Below the pieces are notes generated by a model. That model ran no database searches. It saw only the letters and a list, made by a program, of their open reading frames with translations, and was not told the origin of the DNA. A DNA stretch of 64,000 bases from Candidatus Avelusimicrobium aviculae (lineage in GTDB: Bacteria; Elusimicrobiota; Elusimicrobia; Elusimicrobiales; Elusimicrobiaceae): contig CALUXF010000004.1 in NCBI GenBank assembly GCA_944324655.1, positions 28,357-92,356 on the forward strand, in the 5' to 3' direction. Positions 42,787 through 51,245 of this stretch are shown in pieces (positions within the stretch are counted from its first letter, which is position 1; each line of letters opens with the position of its first letter). A program made the translations under genes and the position numbers.

Positions 42787-44415
42787 TTAATTAAACCAAG
42801 GATACCATTTGTCTTTATCCCGTATATTTATAACTAACGCCGCGGCCAGCATATCCCTTGCGGCGATGGCTTGCGGTTTATCTATATTGCAGGTAAACGT
42901 ATCAAAAGCTTTGCAGGAGTTGGTGATATTGCCTTTGCTGTCCATAGGGCCTTCTATATTATAGCTGGCGCGCAGCAAGCCCCACAGGTGCCCTGTAAAT
43001 TTGCGAAGAACGGCTTTAAAACGGTTATTTTCCGTAATAACGGCCAAAGAACTTCCTTCCCGGGTGGACATTTTCCACTGGCGGTAATAACTAAAGCGTT
43101 TGCGTTCCAACACCACTACGTCTTTGGATTTGGCAAAGTAAATTTCATAGCGTTCTTTGCTTATTCCAAATCCTTTTTGCAAAATAAATACGGCTTTTTG
43201 CCCGCGGCGGTCATACAAAGTAACTTCACGCAGCATGAGCTGAGACCATATAATCCCGCAGAAAAACACCAATACCCCCAGCGGCAGTACAAGCGACGCG
43301 CCGGAATAGACGGTGCTGTACGCGAAGGCGGATATTTCCACCACGTTTAAAATTTGCAGCAACCCCGCCGCTATTATGGCGACTAGCGCCAACACCACCC
43401 CGCAGGCTCCGGTAAAAAGGAATACGGAGTCCCACCGCGAGGACAAAGAAATCAGTGTGTTGCCTTGGTTGTCCCTCGCGCGGAAAATTAAAGACGGCGT
43501 ACCGTATAAACGTTTAAATTTAATGGGGTAGAGAGAGTTGGGGTTTACTTTCTGCTCTTCTTTTCTGGAAGGGAGCAGCAGTTTAATGAGCAACCCTAAT
43601 CCCAAGGCTAACAGATACAGCGCAAATAAAAGCGCGATAACGTCCAACGTATGGCCCGCCCTGCGGATAAAGGGGGGCATATCCTGGGTAACCAGGGTGC
43701 CGGCGTTTAATTTAGACAAACGGTTTTTGAGCGCATTCCAATAGACGGTGAACACAGAAGCTTTGGGTTGGGGTTGCTGCGTTTTGGTTTCTTTTTGCGG
43801 TTGCGGCTCGGTGGGAAGGAGGGACTCTTCCTGCACTTGCGGCGCGGCGGCAATGTCATAAGCGCGCGGATCTTTTAAATCCATATTTAAGGTAATGGTT
43901 TCGGCTGCCGGTTGGGGGGCGGCAATTTTTTCTTCCTGTTCCACCGGGTAGATGAAAGAAAAAATTAAATCCGTTTCCGCGTAAGAAAGTTTTTTTGCCA
44001 TAATGGCATAGGCTTTTTGGCCTACCAAAAAATAGCCGGAGCTGAAATCCTCTTTGGGGGAGAAATAACTGATGTAGAAAAAAGGTTCCCCGGTGGAAAA
44101 ATCAATGCGTTTGATTTCTTCCCCGGTGTATGTATTGCCTATAACTTTCATTTTCTTGGCTTTTATTTCAGCCAAATCTTCATTAATTTTCTTTTCCAGG
44201 CAGGTTTCGGTGGCGCATTCGGCAAAAGAAGTAATATCTATCCGCGCGGCGGATTTTTGCAGGCTTAACACCGCGTTTTTATTTTTTGAGGAAGCCGACG
44301 CCCAGCCCGAGGGCATATCCATGGTAAATCTTCCATCGGAAGATGTGAATACCCCCGCTGTTAACGTATGGCTGCAAAGCAAGACTGTTAAAAAAAATAA
44401 AATTTTGTGCTTCAT
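42787..44415 (-). CDS. Uncharacterised exported/membrane protein with C-terminal cytoplasmic domain
   Basis: The 542-residue product (ATG 44415; a TTG one codon earlier is disregarded) begins with a signal peptide ending HTLTAG and a soluble domain of about 130 residues that resembles PsbP/DUF-type small lipoprotein domains (FTSSDGRFTMDMPSGWASAS). A Pro/Gln-rich linker (about 175-225) leads to a helix (about 257-280), a short soluble segment, two further helices (about 325-350 and 360-390) and a C-terminal domain with beta-type sequence (REVTLYDRRGQKAVFILQKG). The family is not recognised. It is monocistronic, between the M24 peptidases' divergent promoter and dacB. Confidence 0.7.
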   Translation of the reverse strand: MKHKILFFLTVLLCSHTLTAGVFTSSDGRFTMDMPSGWASASSKNKNAVLSLQKSAARIDITSFAECATETCLEKKINEDLAEIKAKKMKVIGNTYTGEEIKRIDFSTGEPFFYISYFSPKEDFSSGYFLVGQKAYAIMAKKLSYAETDLIFSFIYPVEQEEKIAAPQPAAETITLNMDLKDPRAYDIAAAPQVQEESLLPTEPQPQKETKTQQPQPKASVFTVYWNALKNRLSKLNAGTLVTQDMPPFIRRAGHTLDVIALLFALYLLALGLGLLIKLLLPSRKEEQKVNPNSLYPIKFKRLYGTPSLIFRARDNQGNTLISLSSRWDSVFLFTGACGVVLALVAIIAAGLLQILNVVEISAFAYSTVYSGASLVLPLGVLVFFCGIIWSQLMLREVTLYDRRGQKAVFILQKGFGISKERYEIYFAKSKDVVVLERKRFSYYRQWKMSTREGSSLAVITENNRFKAVLRKFTGHLWGLLRASYNIEGPMDSKGNITNSCKAFDTFTCNIDKPQAIAARDMLAAALVINIRDKDKWYPWFN

Positions 44416-44499
44416 CAAATCAAACCCATAATATAAATTATTATATTATATTTCTGGCGAAAATGAAGAAAAAATCCAAAGAATATCGGCTTTTTAGCG

Positions 44500-44528
44500 T
44501 TGTATCACAAGGGTAAAATTGTTATCAT
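44500..44528 (+). promoter_or_regulatory. Promoter of the peptidase-efp operon
   Basis: TTGTAT (44500-44505), 17-base spacer, TATCAT (44523-44528), about 24 bases before the ATG, with AGGAGA (44537-44542) in between. Confidence 0.55.
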
Positions 44529-44551
44529 ATATAGAGAGGAGATCCCGCTAT

Positions 44552-45607
44552 ATGAACAAAAAACAAATCCCGCAAAAAATTACTCTTTTACGTAAATTAA
44601 TAAAGAAAAACGGTTTAGACGGTTTTTTAGTTACTGATAATTTGGACCAATTTTATTTGGGTGGTTTTTATTTTTATCCGCATGAAGCCGTTTTTTTGGT
44701 TACCTCTAAAGACATTTTCTGCTGGACGCGCGAGCTTTATTTAACCGATGTGGCCGTGCGCGCCCCGTTTATGACTGTTTCTGCCGATGAGGACCGTTTG
44801 AACGCGGCCGTAAAACAGGCAAAAAAATGCGGCTTAAAAAAGGTGGGTTTTGACGCGGCGAAAGAGGGTTACGCCGCCGGGCGTTTGCTGGCTAAAAACG
44901 GTTTTGTGGAATGCCCGAGTTTAATCAGCCAGCTGCGGGAAGTAAAAGACGAGGGCGAGGTAAAAATTATCCGTGACGCGTGCCGCATTGCTTACAACGC
45001 TTATGAATACGTGAAGCCTTTAATCAAAACCGGCATGACTGAGCTGGACGTAGCGGCCGAGTTGGAAAAATATATGCGCACCCACGGGGCTACCACTACT
45101 TCCTTTTATACCATTGTCGGTTTTGGGGAAGACTGCGCCAACCCGCACCATGTTACCGGTTTGCGCAAATTAAAAGCCGAAGACTGCATTTTGATGGATT
45201 TTGGCTGCGTATATAACGGTTATTGTTCCGACATTACCCGCAGCTGGTGGCACGGCAAAAAAGAGCCGGCCGAATATAAAAAAATATGGCAGCTGGTGGA
45301 TAAAGCCCGCAAAGCGGGCATTAAAGCCGTAAAGCCCGGCATGGCTACGCGCGAGGTGGACAACACCGCCCGCAATATTATTAAAGCCGGCGGGTACGGC
45401 GCCTATTTCACGCACGGAACCGGGCACGGTATGGGAATGGAAAACCACGAAACCCCTTATAATAACCAAGAGTCTGACGCTGTACTGGTGGAAGGGAATA
45501 TTGTTACCGTGGAGCCCGGTATTTATCTTCCCGGAAAATACGGTGTACGGTTGGAAGACACGGTAGCAGTCAGCAAAACCGGCGCCAAAATTTTAACTAA
45601 AAAATAA
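44552..45607 (+). CDS. M24-family Xaa-Pro peptidase (PepP/PepQ type), first copy
   Basis: 351 residues from ATG 44552 (AGGAGA nine bases upstream; the longer frame from 44519 begins inside the promoter). The N-terminal creatinase-like domain (about 1-120) is followed by the pita-bread metallopeptidase fold with all five metal ligands visible: Asp in LMDFGCVYNGYCSD, second Asp in SDITRSWW, His in HGTGHGMGMENHE, Glu in TVEPGIYLPG and Glu in VRLEDTV. It should release N-terminal residues before proline or split X-Pro dipeptides with two Mn2+/Co2+ ions. A second M24 gene starts on its stop codon, then efp; M24 peptidase next to efp is a common bacterial arrangement. Confidence 0.9.
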   Translation: MNKKQIPQKITLLRKLIKKNGLDGFLVTDNLDQFYLGGFYFYPHEAVFLVTSKDIFCWTRELYLTDVAVRAPFMTVSADEDRLNAAVKQAKKCGLKKVGFDAAKEGYAAGRLLAKNGFVECPSLISQLREVKDEGEVKIIRDACRIAYNAYEYVKPLIKTGMTELDVAAELEKYMRTHGATTTSFYTIVGFGEDCANPHHVTGLRKLKAEDCILMDFGCVYNGYCSDITRSWWHGKKEPAEYKKIWQLVDKARKAGIKAVKPGMATREVDNTARNIIKAGGYGAYFTHGTGHGMGMENHETPYNNQESDAVLVEGNIVTVEPGIYLPGKYGVRLEDTVAVSKTGAKILTKK

Positions 45608-46671
45608 TGCTAGTAAAAGATTTGTCCAAAGAACGCGTAAAGGATTTTAAACGCCTGCTTAAGCAAGCCGGGCTGGATGGCTATTTCACGGCGGACCCGG
45701 TGGAAATGCGTTATTTGTCCGGGGTGGAACTTTCCGATGGGGAAGCCGTTCTGCTGGTAACGCCGCGCAAAGCGTGTTTTTTTACGCGCACGATGATTGT
45801 CCCCAAAATGGCGCCGGCGGCCGGGTTTATTAGCGTAAAAGACGTAACTTCCGGCACGTTGGCCCAGGCGGCCTTGCAATTTGCGCGCCAAGCGGGGCTG
45901 AAAACCGTGGGGTTTGCGCAGGACAAAGTAAATTTCTTATTGGGGCGGCAATTAGCGCAGGAAGGCTTTGTTTCCGCCGGCGCCATATTAGACGAAATGC
46001 GCTTGGTAAAATACCCTGATGAGATTGCCAAATTAAAAACCGCCTGCCGTATCGCTTTCGAAGCGTTTAAAGAAGTAAAACCGCAAATTAAAACCGGTAT
46101 GACGGAACACGCCGTAGCCGCGCTGTTGGCGGGGGCTATGCTTCGCCGCGGGGCGGAAGCTATTCCTTTTAACATTGTCTGTTTTGGGGAAAACACGGCA
46201 GACGCGCACCACACCGCTTCCAAAACGCGCAAATTAAAAAAGAATGAAGCGGTATTAATGGATTTTGGCTGCCAGTATGAAGGATACAATTCCGACATGA
46301 CGCGCAGCTGGTGGCATGGGGATAATCCCCCGGCCCAATATGAACAGATTTGGAATATTACGCACGCCGCCTATCAGGCTTGCGCCAAAAGTTTGCGCGC
46401 AGGCTTGCCCTGCCGGGAGGCTGACGCCGCCGCCCGGCGCATTATAGAAGCCGCCGGGTTTGGAAAGGAATTTTTCCATTCCACAGGCCACGGCGTAGGT
46501 TTGCAAGTGCACGACGGCCCGCTGTTGGGGCCTCGTTCGGTGCAGGAACTGGAAGCCAATTCCCCTGTTACCGTAGAACCGGGCATTTATTTTGCCGGTA
46601 AATGGGGCGTGCGGCTGGAAGACACTTTTTTGGTGACGGCCGGCGGTTCCAAAAAGTTGACTAAAAATTAA
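45607..46671 (+). CDS. M24-family Xaa-Pro peptidase, second copy
   Basis: 354 residues, a paralogue of the preceding gene over its whole length, starting on the last base of its stop (TAATG). Metal ligands are again complete: LMDFGCQYEGYNSDMTRSWW, HSTGHGVGLQVHD, TVEPGIYFAG, VRLEDTF. The substrate-side loop differs from copy one (GLQVHDGP in place of GMENHETP), so the two may prefer different dipeptides or form a heterodimer. This tight tandem suggests duplication in place. Confidence 0.9.
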   Translation: MLVKDLSKERVKDFKRLLKQAGLDGYFTADPVEMRYLSGVELSDGEAVLLVTPRKACFFTRTMIVPKMAPAAGFISVKDVTSGTLAQAALQFARQAGLKTVGFAQDKVNFLLGRQLAQEGFVSAGAILDEMRLVKYPDEIAKLKTACRIAFEAFKEVKPQIKTGMTEHAVAALLAGAMLRRGAEAIPFNIVCFGENTADAHHTASKTRKLKKNEAVLMDFGCQYEGYNSDMTRSWWHGDNPPAQYEQIWNITHAAYQACAKSLRAGLPCREADAAARRIIEAAGFGKEFFHSTGHGVGLQVHDGPLLGPRSVQELEANSPVTVEPGIYFAGKWGVRLEDTFLVTAGGSKKLTKN

Positions 46672-46700
46672 GGGCTTTAGCCCCGAGAAGAGGTAATATT

Positions 46701-47267
46701 ATGTTAAGCACGACTGACTTTCATGAAGGTCTTATTTTTGAAGATGAAAACGGCCAGCTGGTAGAAATTATTGATTATCAGCATCACCGCAAATCGCAGG
46801 CCCGCGCCGTGGTGCGTGTGAAATTGCGCAACATCAATACCGGCGGCTTAATTGAAACGGCTTACCGCCCCGAAGACAAATTTAAAGAAGTGGAAGTGGA
46901 AAAACGCCCCTTTACTTATTTGTATACGTCCGGCGATATGGCCACTTTCATGAACAGCAACGACTATGAACAGGTGGAAGTTCCTCTTTCCAAATTAGGG
47001 GAACAGCGCAAATATTTAAAAGATAATATGGAAGTAACCGGCCTGTATATTAACGACCAGCTGTTCAGCATTGATTTACCCATTAAAGTTCCGCTTAAAA
47101 TCGCCTCTACCGTGCCCGGTGTAAAAGGGGATACGGTGGCCAACATGACCAAAGAAGCCACCCTGGAAACCGGCACCGTTATTAAAGTTCCTTTGTTTAT
47201 TAACGAAGGGGATACGGTTCTGGTAGACACGCGTGACGGCTCCTACGTGGAACGGGTTAACGCTTAA
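46701..47267 (+). CDS. efp: Translation elongation factor P
   Basis: 188 residues, the normal three-domain EF-P that rescues ribosomes stalled on polyproline. Domain I starts LSTTDFHEGLIFEDENGQL; domains II and III are typical (YTSGDMATFMNSNDYEQVEV, and G-D-T-V-A-N-M-T-K-E-A-T-L-E-T-G near the end). The tip loop reads HHRKSQARAVVRVKLRN in place of the usual VKPGKG-A-F. Ungapped alignment through R-V-K-L-R-N puts Gln33 at the position of E. coli Lys34. No epmA/epmB-, earP- or ymfI-like gene lies in the window. AGAGG precedes ATG 46701. The stop overlaps the next start. Confidence 0.95.
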   Translation: MLSTTDFHEGLIFEDENGQLVEIIDYQHHRKSQARAVVRVKLRNINTGGLIETAYRPEDKFKEVEVEKRPFTYLYTSGDMATFMNSNDYEQVEVPLSKLGEQRKYLKDNMEVTGLYINDQLFSIDLPIKVPLKIASTVPGVKGDTVANMTKEATLETGTVIKVPLFINEGDTVLVDTRDGSYVERVNA

Positions 47268-47722
47268 TGTGGTTACGGCGCCTGCTGTTGCCGGCCTGTG
47301 TGTTGTTTTGGGCGGCAGGTGCGGGCGCCGCAACGCTTGTGTACGGGAATTTGCTGGAAGTGCGCGGCATTGCTTGGCAGGACGGACGCCTGCAAATGCC
47401 GCTGAGCCGTAAGAAATATGCAGATGTACGTTTGCTGGACCGTTCTTTATACCAATTTTTAGTTTCTTGCCAAGAGGAAAAATGTTCTTTTTCTCCCGTC
47501 GGGAAAGAATATAACATCTTTTCTTTACGGGCCGCCAAAACCCGTGAGAACATGTGGATTGCCCAGGTGGATGTAAACGGCCAGTTGCTGATTACGTTTT
47601 TAATTTTTAAACGGGCGGACGCTTTTAGCATTAAACCGCCGGATGAAGTTCTTTTTAAAGACAAAGGTTTTTTAGAAGCCATTGAACACAGCCTAAAGAA
47701 CCAAATAAAAGCGCATATATGA
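47267..47722 (+). CDS. Small exported protein of unknown function
   Basis: 151 residues with a signal peptide (LLLPACVLFWAAGAGAA), then a small soluble domain with two Cys (SCQEEKC, about residues 68-74) that could form a disulphide. Not recognised. It starts on the efp stop (TAATG) and its own end overlaps the DUF192 gene by four bases (ATGA), so it is made together with both. Confidence 0.75.
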   Translation: MWLRRLLLPACVLFWAAGAGAATLVYGNLLEVRGIAWQDGRLQMPLSRKKYADVRLLDRSLYQFLVSCQEEKCSFSPVGKEYNIFSLRAAKTRENMWIAQVDVNGQLLITFLIFKRADAFSIKPPDEVLFKDKGFLEAIEHSLKNQIKAHI

Positions 47723-48063
47723 AGTGTATTGTAAAAGATACGGGCTTGGTGATCGCCTCTGAGGTGGAAGAAGCCAAAACCTTTAAAACCCGTTTGCTGG
47801 GGCTGATGTTTCGGCCTTCGCTGGCAAAAGGGAAAGGTTTATGGCTGGAACCGTGCCCCCAAATACACATGTTTTTTATGCGTTTTGCCATAGATGTAAT
47901 ATTTGTGGATCATTCCGGGTTAATAATAGGGGTGCTGGAAAATTTTAAGCCCTGGCGCGTGAGCCCTATTTTTTGGGGTGCGCGCGGCACGCTGGAATTG
48001 CCCGCCGGTACGTTGAACGGAAAAGTAAAGAAAGGGGACCGGGTGGAATTTGTGCGTCCCTAA
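47719..48063 (+). CDS. DUF192 family protein
   Basis: 114 residues matching the DUF192 family: R-L-L-G-L-M-F-R near residue 27, GLWLEPCPQIHMFFMRFAID near 40-60 with the conserved H-x-F-F-M-x-F/I-x-I-D pattern, and ARGTLELPAGT near 90. Family members are small beta-proteins, often exported; this one has no leader of its own. Biochemical function is unknown. It lies between a small exported protein and a barrel-like protein. Confidence 0.88.
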   Translation: MKCIVKDTGLVIASEVEEAKTFKTRLLGLMFRPSLAKGKGLWLEPCPQIHMFFMRFAIDVIFVDHSGLIIGVLENFKPWRVSPIFWGARGTLELPAGTLNGKVKKGDRVEFVRP

Positions 48064-48097
48064 CGTTTTTATTTATTATATAGCAGTGAGGATTAGT

Positions 48098-48865
48098 ATG
48101 AATGGGAAAAAGCTGTTTTTTATTTTGGCGGCGGCGCTTGGCTGTGCGCTAAATGTATCCGCCAAAAATATTTGGGACGATTTTGGAGACCATGTAACCA
48201 CCCAAAATGTACGCGCTTTTACGAAAGACTTGGGCGGGTTGATTGGTTCCGGTACGTATACTACCGGGCGCGTGTTAGGCTGGGGGGGCTTTCAGATAGG
48301 GCCGCGCGCCAGCATGATTTTTAAAATGAGCGAAGCTCAGGGTGACACTTATGAGGCCCGCCAGCAAACCGCCTTGGGTGAGAGGGAAGACGTAGGCACG
48401 GTGTGGTACCCTTGGCTGCAGGCGGATATTGGTATGCCGTTTCGTGTGGACGGGTTTATCCGCGCCAGCAGTTTTCAGGGTATGACCATTGCCGGCGGCG
48501 GGTTGCGTTGGGGTATTACCCGCCCCAGCGAAGTGCTTTATTCTTTCCAGCCCATGCTGGTAGTTTCCGCCCACAGCGCCAGCGCGCGGGATTTTTCCGC
48601 CACGCATTATAACGCCAGTTTGGTTTTATCCATGAAATTTAAATACGTGGTGCCTTATATCGGCGGCGGGGTGGATTATACCACCTTGCATATTAACCGG
48701 GCGGACCGGGATTTGTCTTTGGAAGGAAGCAATGAATACGCCGCCACGGCAAGAGCCACCGCCGGGTTAAACTTTAAGCTGCCCGCTTATTTGGATTTAA
48801 GCATTGCGGCTAACTACGCTAACTATGGCTTAGGGGCGGAAGGTTCTCTTTCTTTGCGTTTTTAG
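48098..48865 (+). CDS. Outer-membrane beta-barrel-like protein
   Basis: 255 residues from ATG 48098 (GAGGA at 48088-48092). Signal peptide to ...ALNVSA, then alternating hydrophobic/polar strands rich in Gly and Tyr (FKYVVPYIGGGVDYTTLHI) and a C-terminal strand ending GSLSLRF, the terminal aromatic pattern recognised by BamA. Its size suggests an eight- to ten-strand barrel. No specific family recognised. It ends the peptidase-efp transcript. Confidence 0.72.
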   Translation: MNGKKLFFILAAALGCALNVSAKNIWDDFGDHVTTQNVRAFTKDLGGLIGSGTYTTGRVLGWGGFQIGPRASMIFKMSEAQGDTYEARQQTALGEREDVGTVWYPWLQADIGMPFRVDGFIRASSFQGMTIAGGGLRWGITRPSEVLYSFQPMLVVSAHSASARDFSATHYNASLVLSMKFKYVVPYIGGGVDYTTLHINRADRDLSLEGSNEYAATARATAGLNFKLPAYLDLSIAANYANYGLGAEGSLSLRF

Positions 48866-48887
48866 TTACTGCGTTTCTTTTTGATAA

Positions 48888-48918
48888 CCCGGGTCCATAC
48901 AAAAGGCCCGGGCTTTTT
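48888..48918 (+). terminator. Terminator of the efp operon
   Basis: CCCGGGTC and GGCCCGGG (8 pairs including one G-U, nine-base loop), then CTTTTT. Confidence 0.75.
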
Positions 48919-48958
48919 ATTGGGCAAATAAGCGGCGCGGTTGTTTAGCTTTTAGTAA

Positions 48959-48983
48959 AAAACCCCGTTTAATACGGGGTTTT
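48959..48983. terminator. Second, bidirectional terminator hairpin
   Basis: AAAACCCCGT and ACGGGGTTTT pair perfectly with a five-base loop; it lies between converging transcripts. Confidence 0.8.
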
Positions 48984-49000
48984 GATGTAAGCAACAAAAA

Positions 49001-49021
49001 ACCCGGGGGGTTAGCCCGGGT
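49001..49021 (-). terminator. Terminator of the serC-serA-DUF1015 operon
   Basis: ACCCGGG and CCCGGGT (7 pairs); on the minus strand the stem is followed by TTTTT (complement of 48996-49000). Confidence 0.75.
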
Positions 49022-49026
49022 GTGTA

Positions 49027-50283
49027 TTATTTTTTATCTAAGTCTTTCTCATCGTATTGGTAGATGACAAGGCCGCTTCTTAACTTAGGCTCAAACCAGG
49101 TGGATTTGGGCGGCATGATGAGTTTTGCGTCAGCCACTTTTATTAATTCTTCAATAGAAGTGGGGTACATACTAAACGCCGCTTTAAATTCACCGTTGTT
49201 TACCCGGCGTTCTAGTTCCGCCACGCCTCTTATCCCGCCCACAAAATCAATGCGTTTATCGGTGCGGGGGTCCCCGATATTAAGCAGCGGCTGCAGGACG
49301 TTTCTTTGTAAAATGCTTACATCCAAACGGCTTACGGGGTCTTCTTCATTAAAAGAACCCGGCTTGGCGGTAAGCGTGTACCATTGTCCGCCGAAATACA
49401 TGCCAAACATATGGCGTTTAGGGGGTTTGGATAGTCCGGTAGCCTGGACAAAAAAATCTTTTTTCAAGGCTTGGATAAATTCTTCCGGCGTTCGGCCGTT
49501 TAAGTCTTTAACCAAGCGGTTGTAGTCCATAATAAACAATTGGCTGGAGGGAAATATAACGGCTAAAAAATAGTTAAAGGAAGCGTCTTGTTTTGCGCCC
49601 GGGTGTTTTTTGCGGTGCATGGCGGCCACGTTTCCGGCGGCGGCGGAGCGATGGTGCCCGTCCGCTATGTATAAGACGGGGATTTGCTCAAACGCTTTTT
49701 CTATTTTTTTAATGTCTGTGGCATCGTCAATAACCCAAAAGGTATGGCGGATGCCGTCATCGGACATAAAAGAACAGACGGGTATTTGCGTGGTGATGCC
49801 GGCTACAATTTCATCTAAATCTTGTCTGTCCGGATAGGTTAAAAACACGGGGCCTGTGGTGGCGTTTAACGCGTTGACGTGTTTGCTGCGGTCCAGTTCT
49901 TTTTCCTTACGGGTTAGCTCGTGCTTGCGGATGATTCCCCGGTCGTACTCCAAGGCGGACACGGCCGCCACCAGGCCGTATTGTGTCCGGTCAGCCATGG
50001 TTTGGGCGTACAAGTAAAAGCAGGGGTTAGCGTCTTGCTTTAAAATGCCTTTGGAAAGGAATTTGTCCAGGTTTTCTTTTGCTTTGGCATATACGGCGGG
50101 AGAGTAAAGATCCGTTCCTTTAGGAAGGTCAATTTCCGGTTTATCTATATGCAAGAAAGAAAGCGGATTTCCTTTTGCCATTTCCCGCGCTTCTTCCGTG
50201 TTTAACACGTCGTAAGGGGGACAGGCGATTTTTTCAAAATTCTTTTCGGGGCGTATCCCCTTAAATGGTTTTACGGTAGCCAT
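49027..50283 (-). CDS. DUF1015 family protein
   Basis: 418 residues with the DUF1015 opening VKPFKGIRP and ACPPYDVLNTEEAREMAKGN, plus RKHELTRKEKELDR near residue 115 and ADGHHRSAAAGNVA near residue 208. The enzymatic role of the family is not settled; older annotations compare it to ParB-type proteins, and some ParB-fold enzymes phosphorylate free serine, so a serine-related kinase function is a fair guess given that it follows serC and serA by five bases. No membrane segments. The start is preceded by A/T-rich sequence without a clear Shine-Dalgarno. Confidence 0.85.
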   Translation of the reverse strand: MATVKPFKGIRPEKNFEKIACPPYDVLNTEEAREMAKGNPLSFLHIDKPEIDLPKGTDLYSPAVYAKAKENLDKFLSKGILKQDANPCFYLYAQTMADRTQYGLVAAVSALEYDRGIIRKHELTRKEKELDRSKHVNALNATTGPVFLTYPDRQDLDEIVAGITTQIPVCSFMSDDGIRHTFWVIDDATDIKKIEKAFEQIPVLYIADGHHRSAAAGNVAAMHRKKHPGAKQDASFNYFLAVIFPSSQLFIMDYNRLVKDLNGRTPEEFIQALKKDFFVQATGLSKPPKRHMFGMYFGGQWYTLTAKPGSFNEEDPVSRLDVSILQRNVLQPLLNIGDPRTDKRIDFVGGIRGVAELERRVNNGEFKAAFSMYPTSIEELIKVADAKLIMPPKSTWFEPKLRSGLVIYQYDEKDLDKK

Positions 50284-50287
50284 AGTT

Positions 50288-51235
50288 TTAATTTACCTTG
50301 TACAAGAACTCGTTTGTTTGTGCGTAGTAGTTTATAATTTCCACGGCGCGCTGGGCCACGGCGTCTTGGGCTTGGTCCGTAGAGGCGCCTATGTGGTGGG
50401 TGCCGTAAAAATCCACTCCCTCAAAGGGGGAATAGTCAAAGGCGGTGTCTGTGGCTTTGGGCTCTTTTTCATACACGTCTAAAGCGGCGCGGATTTGTTT
50501 GGCTTTCATAGCTTGGACCAAATCCTGCGTGTTTACCAGTCCTCCGCGGGCGGTATTAATAAAGATAGCCCCGTCTTTCATGCTGTCAAAAAATTTTTTA
50601 TTAAACAGCCCGTGTGTTTGGGGTGTATCTGGCAAGTGTACGGTGATGGCGTCGCACTGGGCGGCCATTTGGTAAATATCCGTATATGGGGTAATATGCA
50701 ACTGGGTAAAAACTTCCGGCTTGTCATACGGGTCATACGCTACCACTTTCATGCCAAAGGCTTGGGCGCGTTTAGCCACTTCTTTGCCTATGTTTCCCAA
50801 CCCGATAATTCCCAGCGTCCGCCCGAAAATGCCTTTTGCCTTGCTGTATTTGGATTTGTTCCATACGCCTTGGCGCAGGTCATTTACATTGTCGTATATG
50901 CGGCGGTCCAGCGCCAGCAGCAGGGCCATGGCCAGTTCAGCCACCGCTATGGAGTTGGTTCCCGGGCAGTTGCAAACCGCCACGCCTTTTTGGGCGGCGT
51001 GTTGAATGTCTATGGTGTCATAGCCGGCCCCGGCGCGGATGATTAGTTTTAAATGGGGGGCGGCGTCTATCACGGCGGCGGGCACTTTGGTGCTGCGCAC
51101 AATTAAAATTTGCGTATCCGCTACGGCTTGGGGGAGGGTGTTCTCGTCCAACGCGGGGTTGCTGGTTACCGTATGGTGTTTTGCCAGTTCTTCCGTCCAG
51201 TGGGCGGGAAATTTGTCTGCGATTAAAATATTCAT
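50288..51235 (-). CDS. serA: D-3-phosphoglycerate dehydrogenase (short form)
   Basis: 315 residues, the D-2-hydroxyacid dehydrogenase fold: NAD-binding GIIGLGNIGKEVAKRAQAFG (about 140-160), Arg in NTARGGLV, and the catalytic His in GTHHIGAS near residue 280. It oxidises 3-phosphoglycerate to 3-phosphohydroxypyruvate, the first step of serine synthesis. The C-terminal ACT/ASB regulatory domain found in long forms is absent, so serine feedback must act elsewhere or not at all. AAGGAGA precedes the start. The aminotransferase for the next step is encoded just upstream. Confidence 0.93.
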   Translation of the reverse strand: MNILIADKFPAHWTEELAKHHTVTSNPALDENTLPQAVADTQILIVRSTKVPAAVIDAAPHLKLIIRAGAGYDTIDIQHAAQKGVAVCNCPGTNSIAVAELAMALLLALDRRIYDNVNDLRQGVWNKSKYSKAKGIFGRTLGIIGLGNIGKEVAKRAQAFGMKVVAYDPYDKPEVFTQLHITPYTDIYQMAAQCDAITVHLPDTPQTHGLFNKKFFDSMKDGAIFINTARGGLVNTQDLVQAMKAKQIRAALDVYEKEPKATDTAFDYSPFEGVDFYGTHHIGASTDQAQDAVAQRAVEIINYYAQTNEFLYKVN

Positions 51236-51245
51236 AAAATCTCCT

